The notes beneath the pieces were generated by a model. That model was not told the origin of the DNA. It did not search any database and saw only the letters and a list, made by a program, of their open reading frames with translations. The position numbers were made by a program, and so were the translations under genes. Source: Chloroflexota bacterium (GTDB taxonomy: Bacteria; Chloroflexota; Anaerolineae; Anaerolineales; Villigracilaceae). Taken from it: DNA of 10,429 nt. This document shows, in pieces, positions 1 through 6,011 of this stretch (position 1 is the stretch's first letter; each line of letters starts with the position of its first letter). The stretch lies in assembly GCA_021812905.1 (NCBI GenBank), contig JAKAMM010000040.1:1-10429 (forward strand), written 5' to 3'.

Positions 1-602
1 GTGGCGAATACAAACGTGACACCGGTTTCTTTGTTAAGTTTTTGCATGATCTCCATGACCTGCTTGCCATTATCAGTGTCGAGGTTGGCGGTTGGTTCAT
101 CAGCGAGGATCATGCTGGGTTTGATGGAAAGCGCGCGCGCCACAGCGACGCGTTGCTGTTGTCCGCCGCTGAGTTGATCGGGGCGGTGATGGGCGCGGTC
201 ACTTAGACCGACTGCTTCGAGCATTTCGTTGACGCGGGCTTTGCGCTCGGCGGCTTTCATGCCGTTGAGCAAAAGCGGCATTTCGATGTTCTCGTACGCC
301 GTCAGCGTGGGGATGAGGGCGAAAAACTGGAAGATGAATCCAATCGTCCCTTTGCGCAGGTCCGCCCGCTGGTCCCGATTGAGGCGGGTAGCATCTTTGC
401 CATTGATGAAAACGTTTCCAGTTGTCGGCTGGTCGAGCAGGCCGATCAATTGCAGGAGGGTCGTCTTGCCGGAGCCTGAAGGTCCGACCAGTGCGGTGAA
501 TTCACCGTTGGTGATACTCAAATCCACGCCGCGCAGGGCCTTGGTTTCGATCTCGCCGATCTTGAATGTGCGTGTTGCGTTGACAACTTTTGTGACTTCC
601 AT
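1..602 (-). CDS. ABC transporter ATP-binding protein (LolD/MacB type), 3' end cut by window edge
   Basis: This is the cytoplasmic ATPase that would power the two FtsX-type permeases encoded just upstream. Translating leftward from the ATG whose complement is 600-602 gives 200 complete codons ([13 protein letters not shown]...) before the sequence ends. Visible motifs are Walker A GPSGSGKT (residues 40-47), a Q-loop FQFF around Q92, the ABC signature LSGGQ (144-148) and Walker B with DEPTANLD (168-175). The frame ends at FVFAT, just where the switch histidine (usually THD) is expected, so roughly 20-35 residues are missing. The short single-domain layout and TANLDTDNG motif fit the LolD/MacB/FtsE-like group that pairs with FtsX permeases. 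The start is 1 nt beyond the stop of the preceding permease gene, which implies translational coupling. Mild oddity: FFALIP after the Q-loop where relatives usually have FNLLP. Substrate unknown. Monoderm Chloroflexota would not need a true Lol system. Confidence 0.95.
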   Translation of the reverse strand, partial: MEVTKVVNATRTFKIGEIETKALRGVDLSITNGEFTALVGPSGSGKTTLLQLIGLLDQPTTGNVFINGKDATRLNRDQRADLRKGTIGFIFQFFALIPTLTAYENIEMPLLLNGMKAAERKARVNEMLEAVGLSDRAHHRPDQLSGGQQQRVAVARALSIKPSMILADEPTANLDTDNGKQVMEIMQKLNKETGVTFVFA

Positions 603-603
603 G

Positions 604-1824
604 TTAGTCTCCGATTCCGTGCAAGGCTTCGACGGGTTCCAGCCGCGCGGCCAGCACGGCGGGATAAAGCGAAGCGATCAGTGTGATGATGTAGGTTACG
701 ATTGTGAGTGAGATCGTATCCTGAGGTGTGAGATAGGCGTAGATCGTATCTCCAAGCAAATAGCCTGTAAGTCCAAAGTTGCCAATGTAAAAACCGAATT
801 TTGCGAAGTAGGCAACGAGCAGTCCGCCAAAGATCATTCCGCCAATAACGCCGCCGGTCGCGATCAGAAATCCTTCAGTCAGGAATTGCGCCATAATGCG
901 GCCGCCTTTCATTCCAATAGCCGAAAGGATGCCGATCTCGCGCGTGCGTTCGAAAACTGCCATCACTAACGTATTGGTGACAACAGTCGCAGTAATTCCC
1001 AACACGATCAGATAAAGAACAACCATGTAAGCGCCGGCAAACTGTTCCATTTGCACGATAAGATCATTCATTTTTTGCCAGGTCAGAATTTGATAACCTG
1101 AGGATTGCAACGCGTCGGCAACCGCATTCGATTGCTCACGGTCCCGTAACAAGATAAAGATCGTACTGGCATGATTTGTAGTGTTGGTGATGGTCTGCGC
1201 TTTGGCAAGAGGCATAAAAACGGTGATCTCATCATAGCCTGCGTTGTTGGTTGTGTAAATACCACGCACTGTGAAGGTCTGCTCGGCCACGCTTCCATCA
1301 GATGTGTTGACCAGGAGGCTAACCGGATCTCCGACATTGAGTTTGAATTTCTCTGCCAGCGGTTTGCCAACCAAAATTCCGCTGCGATCGTCGGCTGTGA
1401 GAAACTCTCCGCTCAACAGCCCCTGACGAAACGGCCGGTTGGCCGCAGAGGCCGGGTCAATGCCGATGACTTTCACGCCGCGCGAATTATTGCCAAGCGT
1501 TACAATGCCGCTTGCAAAAAGTCGCGGCGTGGCAACCGCCACCTGCGAAATGGATCTGACCTGTGCAACAACCTGATCGGGGTTTACGATCAAGTCGGCC
1601 CATTTCAAGCTGACTTTATTTTCATCGTAATTTACGGTGCGGATTTGCAAATGTCCGCTCTCGATGTTGATGGTGTTCTCAAGAGCGCCTCGCATTTCAC
1701 CGGCGATAACGGCCGCCATTAAAAGAAGCAAGCCCATGCCCACTGAAACTGCCAGCGCGGAAAGAATCGAGCGGCGTTTGTTGCGGCCCAGGTCGCGGAA
1801 GGCCATTTTACAAAGTTGGATCAT
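604..1824 (-). CDS. FtsX-like/MacB-type ABC transporter permease (second in operon)
   Basis: A 406-residue membrane subunit. The architecture is typical of MacB/LolC/LolE proteins: an Arg/Lys-rich cytoplasmic start (DLGRNKRRS), TM1 at about residues 20-42, a large extracytoplasmic MacB_PCD-like domain (about 45-260), then three C-terminal TM segments (about 266-290, 315-340, 370-395) forming the FtsX domain. The family hallmark [13 protein letters not shown] lies at 292-304 and the C-terminal Pro-Val-Glu-Ala-Leu motif at 397-401. The frame stays open 18 codons further upstream to an ATG at 1878. I chose the ATG at 1822-1824 because an AGAGGGA ribosome-binding site lies about 7 nt before it, and because the longer version would translate the palindromic element at 1839-1904. 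It follows the first permease gene by 81 bp and precedes the ATPase gene by 1 nt. It probably heterodimerises with the other permease. Transported substrate not inferable. Confidence 0.93.
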   Translation of the reverse strand: MIQLCKMAFRDLGRNKRRSILSALAVSVGMGLLLLMAAVIAGEMRGALENTINIESGHLQIRTVNYDENKVSLKWADLIVNPDQVVAQVRSISQVAVATPRLFASGIVTLGNNSRGVKVIGIDPASAANRPFRQGLLSGEFLTADDRSGILVGKPLAEKFKLNVGDPVSLLVNTSDGSVAEQTFTVRGIYTTNNAGYDEITVFMPLAKAQTITNTTNHASTIFILLRDREQSNAVADALQSSGYQILTWQKMNDLIVQMEQFAGAYMVVLYLIVLGITATVVTNTLVMAVFERTREIGILSAIGMKGGRIMAQFLTEGFLIATGGVIGGMIFGGLLVAYFAKFGFYIGNFGLTGYLLGDTIYAYLTPQDTISLTIVTYIITLIASLYPAVLAARLEPVEALHGIGD

Positions 1825-1838
1825 AGTAGGTCCCTCTC

Positions 1839-1904
1839 TTTGGAGTCTCTTTGGAGCCCGCCAGCTTGCTGGCGCCATGCGGGAGCAAGCTCCCGGACTC
1901 CAAA
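1839..1904. repeat. REP/MITE-like palindromic element with two hairpins inside matching outer arms
   Basis: A 66-nt element in the gap between the two permease genes. Outer arms TTTGGAGTC (1839-1847) and GACTCCAAA (1896-1904) are exact reverse complements; a second TTTGGAG copy (1850-1856) could replace the left arm. Inside are two back-to-back near-perfect hairpins: 1859-1874 (CGCCAGC, TT, GCTGGCG) and 1880-1895 (CGGGAGC, AA, GCTCCCG). Together they can fold as a cloverleaf-like three-way structure on either strand. Such compact GC-rich twin palindromes resemble REP/BIME or MITE-type intergenic repeats. Only one copy is in the window, so its repetitive nature is inferred. It has no T-tract, so it is unlikely to be a plain terminator. 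It could stabilise the upstream mRNA or dampen expression of downstream genes. Confidence 0.7.
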
Positions 1905-1905
1905 A

Positions 1906-3135
1906 CTAAACAGAATGCAACGCTTCGGCAGGTTCGCGCCGGGCGGCTTCGCTGGCGGGAATCCATGCCGCGAGGGTGGCGATAATGATGACGGTCAGCG
2001 CGCGTGATGGGAGATTGTTCAACCCAAGCGTTGGATATACGCGTCCACTGATCAGCGCCATGTAATCGGCAAGGCTGGAGAATTGGCTATAGTCCATCCC
2101 AACCACGCCCAAACTTCCATTGAGTATCAAACCTAGAATAACGCCAGCCGCAACACCGACAACGCCGATCATCGTGCCTTCAAGGATGAACAACGCGGCG
2201 ATCTGGCGCGGTTTGAGTCCCATTGCGCCAAGCAGACCAATTTCACGCGTCCGTTCGTAGACAGCCATTAACAATAGATTCAAGATGCCGATGCCCGCAA
2301 TCATCATGATGATGACGCCGAACACATTCATCACCGCGCCTTTCGAGTTGATGGCATTCTTGAGATCCGGGTAATTCTGGTCCCATGATTCGACTTCATA
2401 GCCCAGCAGGGCGGGGGTCAAAGCCGTGACGACCGTTGCTTCCTGTCCAAGTTTTTTCAGCGTGAGATCAACTTCCGTGGATTGACCCGGCAGGCCGTAG
2501 AGACTTTGCGCTTCATTCAATGAAATGTAAGCAGTTTGTTTTTCGATGGATGTGATGCCAATATCATAAATACCGATCACGGTCATGGTACGCTGGCGGT
2601 TTTGTTTATGAATATCACTGCCAACGACCGTGATGCGGTCGCCGACTCGAATGCTCATGGCATCTGCCAATCCTTTGCCGATGAGAATTGAATCCTGGTC
2701 GCTGGCTGTCAGCCAATTTCCGGCGGTGATATGTTGCGCGATCAAACTGACGGGCGCTTCCGCTTCCGGTTCGATACCAACGATGCTGATCGGCCACGCG
2801 CCTTCGGGATTTGTGACCAATCCGCCGGTGATGATGCGACGGGTGGCCGCGATCACATTGGGCCGGGATAAAGCCGCTTTAACGACGGACGAGTCGTCGG
2901 TCAACGGCAGAAGCGGATTGCTGTCAATTTTCGCGCGGTAACCAGCGGCGTGAATCTGAATGTTACCGCCCAGCACGCGGACGGCATTGCCGTAGATGGC
3001 CTGGTTAAATCCGTCGATCATGCCATCGTAGAACATCATCAGCGCAAGGCTAAATCCCATGGCTAGCATGATGATCACGGTTCGGCGGCGGTGACGCCAG
3101 ATGTTGCGCCATGCAAGACGCAGATAAAGTTGCAT
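1906..3135 (-). CDS. FtsX-like/MacB-type ABC transporter permease (first in operon)
   Basis: A 409-residue permease, paralogous to but clearly different from the following one. It has a positively charged start (WRNIWRHRRRT), TM1 at about residues 19-37, an extracytoplasmic MacB_PCD-like domain (about 40-262), then TM segments at about 270-292, 314-342 and 378-394. The FtsX motif ERTREIGLLGAMG lies at 294-306 and the terminal EPAEALHSV at 401-409. The ATG (complement 3133-3135) is supported by AAGGAG about 6 nt upstream. The gene lies 26 bp after the regulator stop, so it is the first structural gene of the operon. Two non-identical permeases with one ATPase recall LolC-LolE-LolD or heteromeric peptide/bacteriocin-type exporters. 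Which of these applies cannot be read from sequence. Confidence 0.93.
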   Translation of the reverse strand: MQLYLRLAWRNIWRHRRRTVIIMLAMGFSLALMMFYDGMIDGFNQAIYGNAVRVLGGNIQIHAAGYRAKIDSNPLLPLTDDSSVVKAALSRPNVIAATRRIITGGLVTNPEGAWPISIVGIEPEAEAPVSLIAQHITAGNWLTASDQDSILIGKGLADAMSIRVGDRITVVGSDIHKQNRQRTMTVIGIYDIGITSIEKQTAYISLNEAQSLYGLPGQSTEVDLTLKKLGQEATVVTALTPALLGYEVESWDQNYPDLKNAINSKGAVMNVFGVIIMMIAGIGILNLLLMAVYERTREIGLLGAMGLKPRQIAALFILEGTMIGVVGVAAGVILGLILNGSLGVVGMDYSQFSSLADYMALISGRVYPTLGLNNLPSRALTVIIIATLAAWIPASEAARREPAEALHSV

Positions 3136-3161
3136 TTCAACTCCTTATAAATTGAGGCGCC

Positions 3162-3656
3162 TTAATCAGGATATCTTGCACGCCATTCGGCAATTGCTTT
3201 TTGGAAGGTGTCGACCAACACGTCAGACCATTCCATTGACCTTTGCATGCGTATGCGGGCGGAATCATTGCTGGGCAGTGAAGCCAGTCCCTGCTCGGCC
3301 AATTTCCTGAATATCATTGCGCCCTGAATTCCGGTCATCATGCGTTGTTCCATGGCCGCCTCGGAGAAAACAAAGTATGTGGTGTGGTCATGCAGGACGG
3401 ATCTCTTTTCGACCATGCCGCTGCTGGTTAGCGCGCGCATATTGGTCGAGATGCTGCCGCGGCTCACTTTGAGGATCTTCCCGATATCTTCGGCGGAAAG
3501 CGGTTCATGGGCGATCATTAAAACGCCAAGAATACGCCCACCGATTCGGGGAATTCCCATATTCTCAAAGTACATGCCCATGCTTTCGATAAAGCGGGCC
3601 AAGCCGGGACTGAGTTTTGCGAATTTGCCTTGCCGGGGAGGATCGGTTCTCTTCAT
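3162..3656 (-). CDS. GbsR/MarR-family winged-helix transcriptional regulator
   Basis: A small cytoplasmic DNA-binding protein of 164 residues. The N-terminal helix FIESMGMYFENMGIPRIGGRI (about 22-42) is characteristic of the GbsR branch of MarR-like regulators. A winged HTH follows at about 45-98 (LSAEDIGKILKVSRGSIS as helices 2-3, then RALTSSGMVEKRS leading to the wing). The C-terminal half is helical and probably forms the dimer interface. Start choice: the frame allows an ATG at 3662, but there GGAG abuts the ATG directly. The ATG at 3654-3656 has the same GGAG at 6 nt, so I prefer it; the longer form adds only Met-Ala. It is the first gene of the exporter operon, and its promoter carries a palindromic operator, so it probably represses itself and the transporter. 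GbsR in Bacillus senses choline, but the ligand here is unknown. Confidence 0.9.
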   Translation of the reverse strand: MKRTDPPRQGKFAKLSPGLARFIESMGMYFENMGIPRIGGRILGVLMIAHEPLSAEDIGKILKVSRGSISTNMRALTSSGMVEKRSVLHDHTTYFVFSEAAMEQRMMTGIQGAMIFRKLAEQGLASLPSNDSARIRMQRSMEWSDVLVDTFQKAIAEWRARYPD

Positions 3657-3674
3657 AGCCATCTCCGAGTAACA

Positions 3675-3704
3675 GTTCTACCCCGTTTCAGTCATTTCAG
3701 TCAA
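3675..3704 (-). promoter_or_regulatory. Predicted sigma70-like promoter of the regulator/exporter operon
   Basis: Read on the minus strand there is TTGACT (complement 3699-3704, 5/6 match to the -35 consensus), an 18-nt spacer, and TAGAAC (complement 3675-3680, 4/6 match to -10). The predicted transcription start near 3668 leaves a leader of about a dozen nucleotides, just enough for the GGAG before the chosen start. The -35 box lies inside the inverted repeat at 3694-3713, as expected for a repressed promoter. Confidence 0.5.
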
Positions 3705-3713
3705 TACTGAAAT
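3686..3713. promoter_or_regulatory. Probable operator of the GbsR/MarR regulator
   Basis: ATTTCAGT (3694-3701), CAAT (3702-3705), ACTGAAAT (3706-3713) is a perfect 8-bp inverted repeat, a size typical of MarR-type dimers. A further half-site TTTCAGT at 3686-3692 creates a direct repeat of TTTCAGTCA (3686-3694 and 3695-3703). The site covers the predicted -35 box and part of the spacer. The third half-site suggests either two overlapping dimer sites or cooperative binding. That the adjacent regulator binds here is inferred from position. Confidence 0.65.
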
Positions 3714-3758
3714 AAGCGAAATGGATGAGCTAATGACAAAGATCATGTGGATGACGAA

Positions 3759-4559
3759 CTACGCTTCTTTTATCGCCTGAACCGGCTGAGACTTCGAGAT
3801 GCCGAATCTAACCCCGATCATTTTCAGCGCCAGCCCCGTCCGCCAGAAAGCGACCGCGGCCATGCCGTGCGCCAACACTGCAAAAAGCGGCGGCGTTTGA
3901 CCCGTGTAATACATCCAGCATGCGCGGGTTGTACCCCATAGTTCAAGGAAGTAACCAAGCCCTGCGCCCGCAATGAAAATGAGGAGGGCCAGACGATAAT
4001 CTGTGGGTGAGAAAATGAGGATGGCGCACAGCAAAAGTGCAAGGTCCGTATAAGACTTGTCGAAAGTAGGTGCAACAAACAAAAGCATCAGTCCATAAAA
4101 TAATGAAAGGGTGAGCCAGTAAAGAATTTTATAGCTGCGTTGATTTTCTTTTGGCAGAAAATAACTCAACGCACGCGTGATTCGGTCAATGGATAGAGTT
4201 GCAATCGGCCAGGCCGGGATAATCCAAAGTGGTGGGTGCTCGGCAGTGTAGTAATGCCAGAGATTGGTCTGAGTGCCCCACGATTCGATCACGAGTCCGC
4301 CAAAGGTCGCGACCAGAACGATCAGCGCGTCGGTGCGCAGGTCGGCACGCGCCACAATGGTCAAAGACATGAAAAAGAAAATGCCGAGCAATAGCCAGTC
4401 CATGTACAGCCACCATGCGCCGCGCCAATCAACGTATGCCAGATATTCTTCCGCCAGGGGCTGCCAGACATAAATGATTAGAAAGATAACCAACAGGAAT
4501 CCGCTCAGCAGAATTGTGGATGACCTTGTCCAGCGGATGAGAGGTGGGAGGTCGCGCAT
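3759..4559 (-). CDS. Hypothetical polytopic membrane protein with internal duplication
   Basis: A 266-residue integral membrane protein that I do not recognise. Hydrophobic segments lie at about 12-32, 50-70, 76-96, 110-125, 145-163, 170-184, 188-206 and 222-245. The notable feature is a gapless internal repeat at an offset of 114 residues: D73 onward matches D187 onward, centred on ESWGT (92-96) and ELWGT (206-210). Each is followed by a W, then YYT (103-105 and 217-219), then PPL (109-111 and 223-225). The conserved Glu, Trp, Tyr-Tyr and Pro-Pro at membrane edges suggest a binding or catalytic site in each half. The pattern faintly recalls CruF/DUF422-type carotenoid hydratases, but this is only a resemblance. 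No Shine-Dalgarno precedes the ATG. It is divergent from the sugar operon and about 100 bp upstream of the regulator gene on the same strand. Confidence 0.82.
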   Translation of the reverse strand: MRDLPPLIRWTRSSTILLSGFLLVIFLIIYVWQPLAEEYLAYVDWRGAWWLYMDWLLLGIFFFMSLTIVARADLRTDALIVLVATFGGLVIESWGTQTNLWHYYTAEHPPLWIIPAWPIATLSIDRITRALSYFLPKENQRSYKILYWLTLSLFYGLMLLFVAPTFDKSYTDLALLLCAILIFSPTDYRLALLIFIAGAGLGYFLELWGTTRACWMYYTGQTPPLFAVLAHGMAAVAFWRTGLALKMIGVRFGISKSQPVQAIKEA

Positions 4560-4565
4560 GGACGG

Positions 4566-4596
4566 ATTATATCAACTCGCGCCCGCATCTGGTAAA
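4566..4596 (-). promoter_or_regulatory. Predicted promoter giving a near-leaderless transcript
   Basis: On the minus strand a perfect -10 box TATAAT (complement 4566-4571) lies only 6 nt before the ATG of the membrane-protein gene. A weak -35 candidate TTTACC (complement 4591-4596) lies at a 19-nt spacing. Initiation about 6-7 nt after the -10 box would fall on or next to the ATG, which fits the absence of any ribosome-binding site. The -35 is poor, so confidence rests on the -10. Confidence 0.4.
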
Positions 4597-4623
4597 TCCG
4601 ACCAAGTTGGGAGGTTTTCCGGA

Positions 4624-4651
4624 TTGACAAACAGTTGTAAACTCTTATAAT
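4624..4651 (+). promoter_or_regulatory. Consensus sigma70 promoter of the ROK/sugar-transport operon
   Basis: TTGACA (4624-4629) and TATAAT (4646-4651) both match consensus exactly, with a 16-nt spacer. Transcription would start near 4657-4658, inside the palindrome that begins at 4654, leaving a leader of about 34 nt. A perfect promoter with an operator over the start site is the classic layout of a strong, tightly repressed catabolic operon. Confidence 0.75.
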
Positions 4652-4653
4652 AT

Positions 4654-4682
4654 AGTTAGTATGTTGTGACAACCAACTAACT
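4654..4682. promoter_or_regulatory. 29-nt palindromic operator, probably for the ROK repressor
   Basis: AGTTAGT (4654-4660), AT, GTTGT (4663-4667), a central G (4668), ACAAC (4669-4673), CA, ACTAACT (4676-4682). The 14-nt arms match at 12 of 14 positions; the two mismatches are the symmetric pairs at 4661-4662 and 4674-4675. It begins 3 nt after the -10 box and covers the predicted transcription start. Long AT-rich palindromes of this kind are typical ROK/XylR/NagC-type sites. No second copy was seen upstream of the binding-protein or permease genes, so this site may control the whole operon. Confidence 0.75.
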
Positions 4683-4691
4683 AACCCAGAC

Positions 4692-5927
4692 ATGAATTCC
4701 AAAAATACGGCAGATCATGCTTTCCTTCGGGAAGTCAATTTATCTTCAGTACTTCGGGTAATCCACACAGAAGCCCCGCTTTCCCGCGCGCAACTTGCCA
4801 ATGTCACGGGGTTGAATAAATCCACCGTGTCCAGCCTCGTGGAGGAATTGCTGGCTCGCGGCTTGATCCATGAGACTGGGATGAACTCGAATGGCACAGG
4901 CCGTCCTTCTACATTATTGGAGATCAATCCACAAGCAGGGCATATCATTGGCGTGGAACTTGGCGTGGATTTTGTCTCGGTTGCGTTGACCGATTTTCTT
5001 GGAAATATCTTATGGCGGCATACAGAAGGCGCTGATCCCGCTGAAGCGCAAGATAAGACGATTTCACAAACACTGGCCCTGGTCAATGAGGCGTTGACGA
5101 TTGCCCGCAAGAAGGGTGATGTTGTTCTGGGGCTTGGTCTCGCGACACCTGGAACGGTTGACTTGAAAGAAGGGGTTTTGATTTTTGCTCCAAACCTTCA
5201 TTGGCATAACGTGCCCCTGCGAAAAATATTTTCAGATCCGACTGGTTTAAAAGTTTTTATTGAAAATGATGCAAATGCAGCTGCAATTGCCGAGCATTTG
5301 TTTGGCACCGCCCGCCGCAGCGATGATTTTATTTTTGTTTTTGCAGGGGTTGGGATTGGCGGAGGATTATTCTTGAATGGTCAACTTTATCGTGGAAATA
5401 ATGGCTATGCAGGCGAGATCGGACATTCGCCGATCATGGCTGAACCATTTCAGAATCCATGCCATTGTGGGAATCGCGGCTGTTGGGAGACTTATGCCAA
5501 TCAATATTCTATTGTTCAACGAGTACAAGCCCGTCTTGAAGTGAAGCGAAGTAGTATTGTTCCAAGTCTGATGGCGGAACAAAATACGCCTCTTACCATT
5601 TCGTTGATCAAACAAGCGGCGGATGCCGGAGATCAGGAATCCATTGATTCCATTTCCGAAGCAGGTTCTGCAATGGGACAGGGTTTTGCCAGCCTGATTA
5701 ATATTTTTAACCCTGATAAAATTATTTTGGGTGGGCCGTTAAGTTCTGCTGGAAGTTATCTTCTGCCAGCTATCAAAGAAACCGTGGATAAACATTCGTT
5801 ACCTGAGATCGATCAGCAAGTGGAAGTATGTCTTTCTACGTTTGGCCCGGATGCCAGCCTGATCGGCGCGATTGCTATTGTTGTAGATGACATTCTATCC
5901 AATCCAAGTCATGTTGAAAGGAGGTGA
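4692..5927 (+). CDS. ROK-family transcriptional repressor (NagC/XylR type)
   Basis: A 411-residue two-domain regulator. The N-terminal winged HTH spans about 15-62 (PLSRAQLANVTGLNKSTVSS as the helix-turn-helix, then LARGLIHETG in the wing). The ROK sugar-kinase-like fold follows from about 83. Sugar-binding and active-site residues are present: ENDAN (191-195) with D193, and E242 with GH (244-245). The zinc site H245 plus C257, C259 and C264 (CHCGNRGCWE) is intact. The usual phosphate-binding DxGxT near the domain start is replaced by VELGVDF (88-94), so kinase activity is unlikely and a sugar-sensing repressor role is expected. It heads the transporter operon and lies just downstream of its likely operator. 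No Shine-Dalgarno is visible before the ATG. It is AT-richer than the next gene. The inducer is probably the imported sugar or its phosphate. Confidence 0.93.
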   Translation: MNSKNTADHAFLREVNLSSVLRVIHTEAPLSRAQLANVTGLNKSTVSSLVEELLARGLIHETGMNSNGTGRPSTLLEINPQAGHIIGVELGVDFVSVALTDFLGNILWRHTEGADPAEAQDKTISQTLALVNEALTIARKKGDVVLGLGLATPGTVDLKEGVLIFAPNLHWHNVPLRKIFSDPTGLKVFIENDANAAAIAEHLFGTARRSDDFIFVFAGVGIGGGLFLNGQLYRGNNGYAGEIGHSPIMAEPFQNPCHCGNRGCWETYANQYSIVQRVQARLEVKRSSIVPSLMAEQNTPLTISLIKQAADAGDQESIDSISEAGSAMGQGFASLINIFNPDKIILGGPLSSAGSYLLPAIKETVDKHSLPEIDQQVEVCLSTFGPDASLIGAIAIVVDDILSNPSHVERR

Positions 5928-5995
5928 TGGCAAAACGCAATGTAAATAAAATTATATGCTTATCAAAGTTTGAATCTGATCTGAACCAATATTAA
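5918..5995 (+). other. Perfect anti-SD match at the ROK stop, with a 22-codon open frame
   Basis: AAGGAGGTGAT (5918-5928) is an 11-nt exact complement of the usual bacterial 16S rRNA 3' tail and overlaps the last ROK codons and stop. An ATG at 5927-5929 overlaps the ROK stop and opens a 22-codon frame (MAKRNVNK...) ending at TAA 5993-5995, 16 nt before the next gene. The ATG lies only 2 nt from GGAGG, which is too close for efficient initiation, and the peptide has no recognisable feature. It may be chance, a ribosome re-loading site or a short leader peptide. Confidence 0.2.
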
Positions 5996-6011
5996 AAGGA
6001 GAAGAAATATC

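Noticed and set aside
229..711. Plus-strand open frame of 160 codons opposite the ATPase and permease genes
   Set aside because: It is antisense to a gene with all ABC motifs; its product is Arg/Ser-rich with no domain, typical of shadow frames.
1171..1722. Plus-strand open frame of 183 codons opposite the second permease
   Set aside because: Fully inside a well-supported FtsX permease on the other strand, with no ribosome-binding site or recognisable domain.
1825..1878. N-terminal extension of the second permease to an ATG at 1878
   Set aside because: It would translate the palindromic element, gives a non-family sequence (MAPASWRAPKRLQRE), and lacks a ribosome-binding site, whereas the ATG at 1824 has one.
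4591..4626. Inverted repeat AATCCG...CGGATT as a possible regulatory hairpin
   Set aside because: Only 6 bp with a loop of about 19 nt, which is expected by chance.
5928..6011. Separate promoter for the binding-protein gene
   Set aside because: Candidates such as TATGCT (5955-5960) or TTGAAT (5970-5975) have no partner box at proper spacing.
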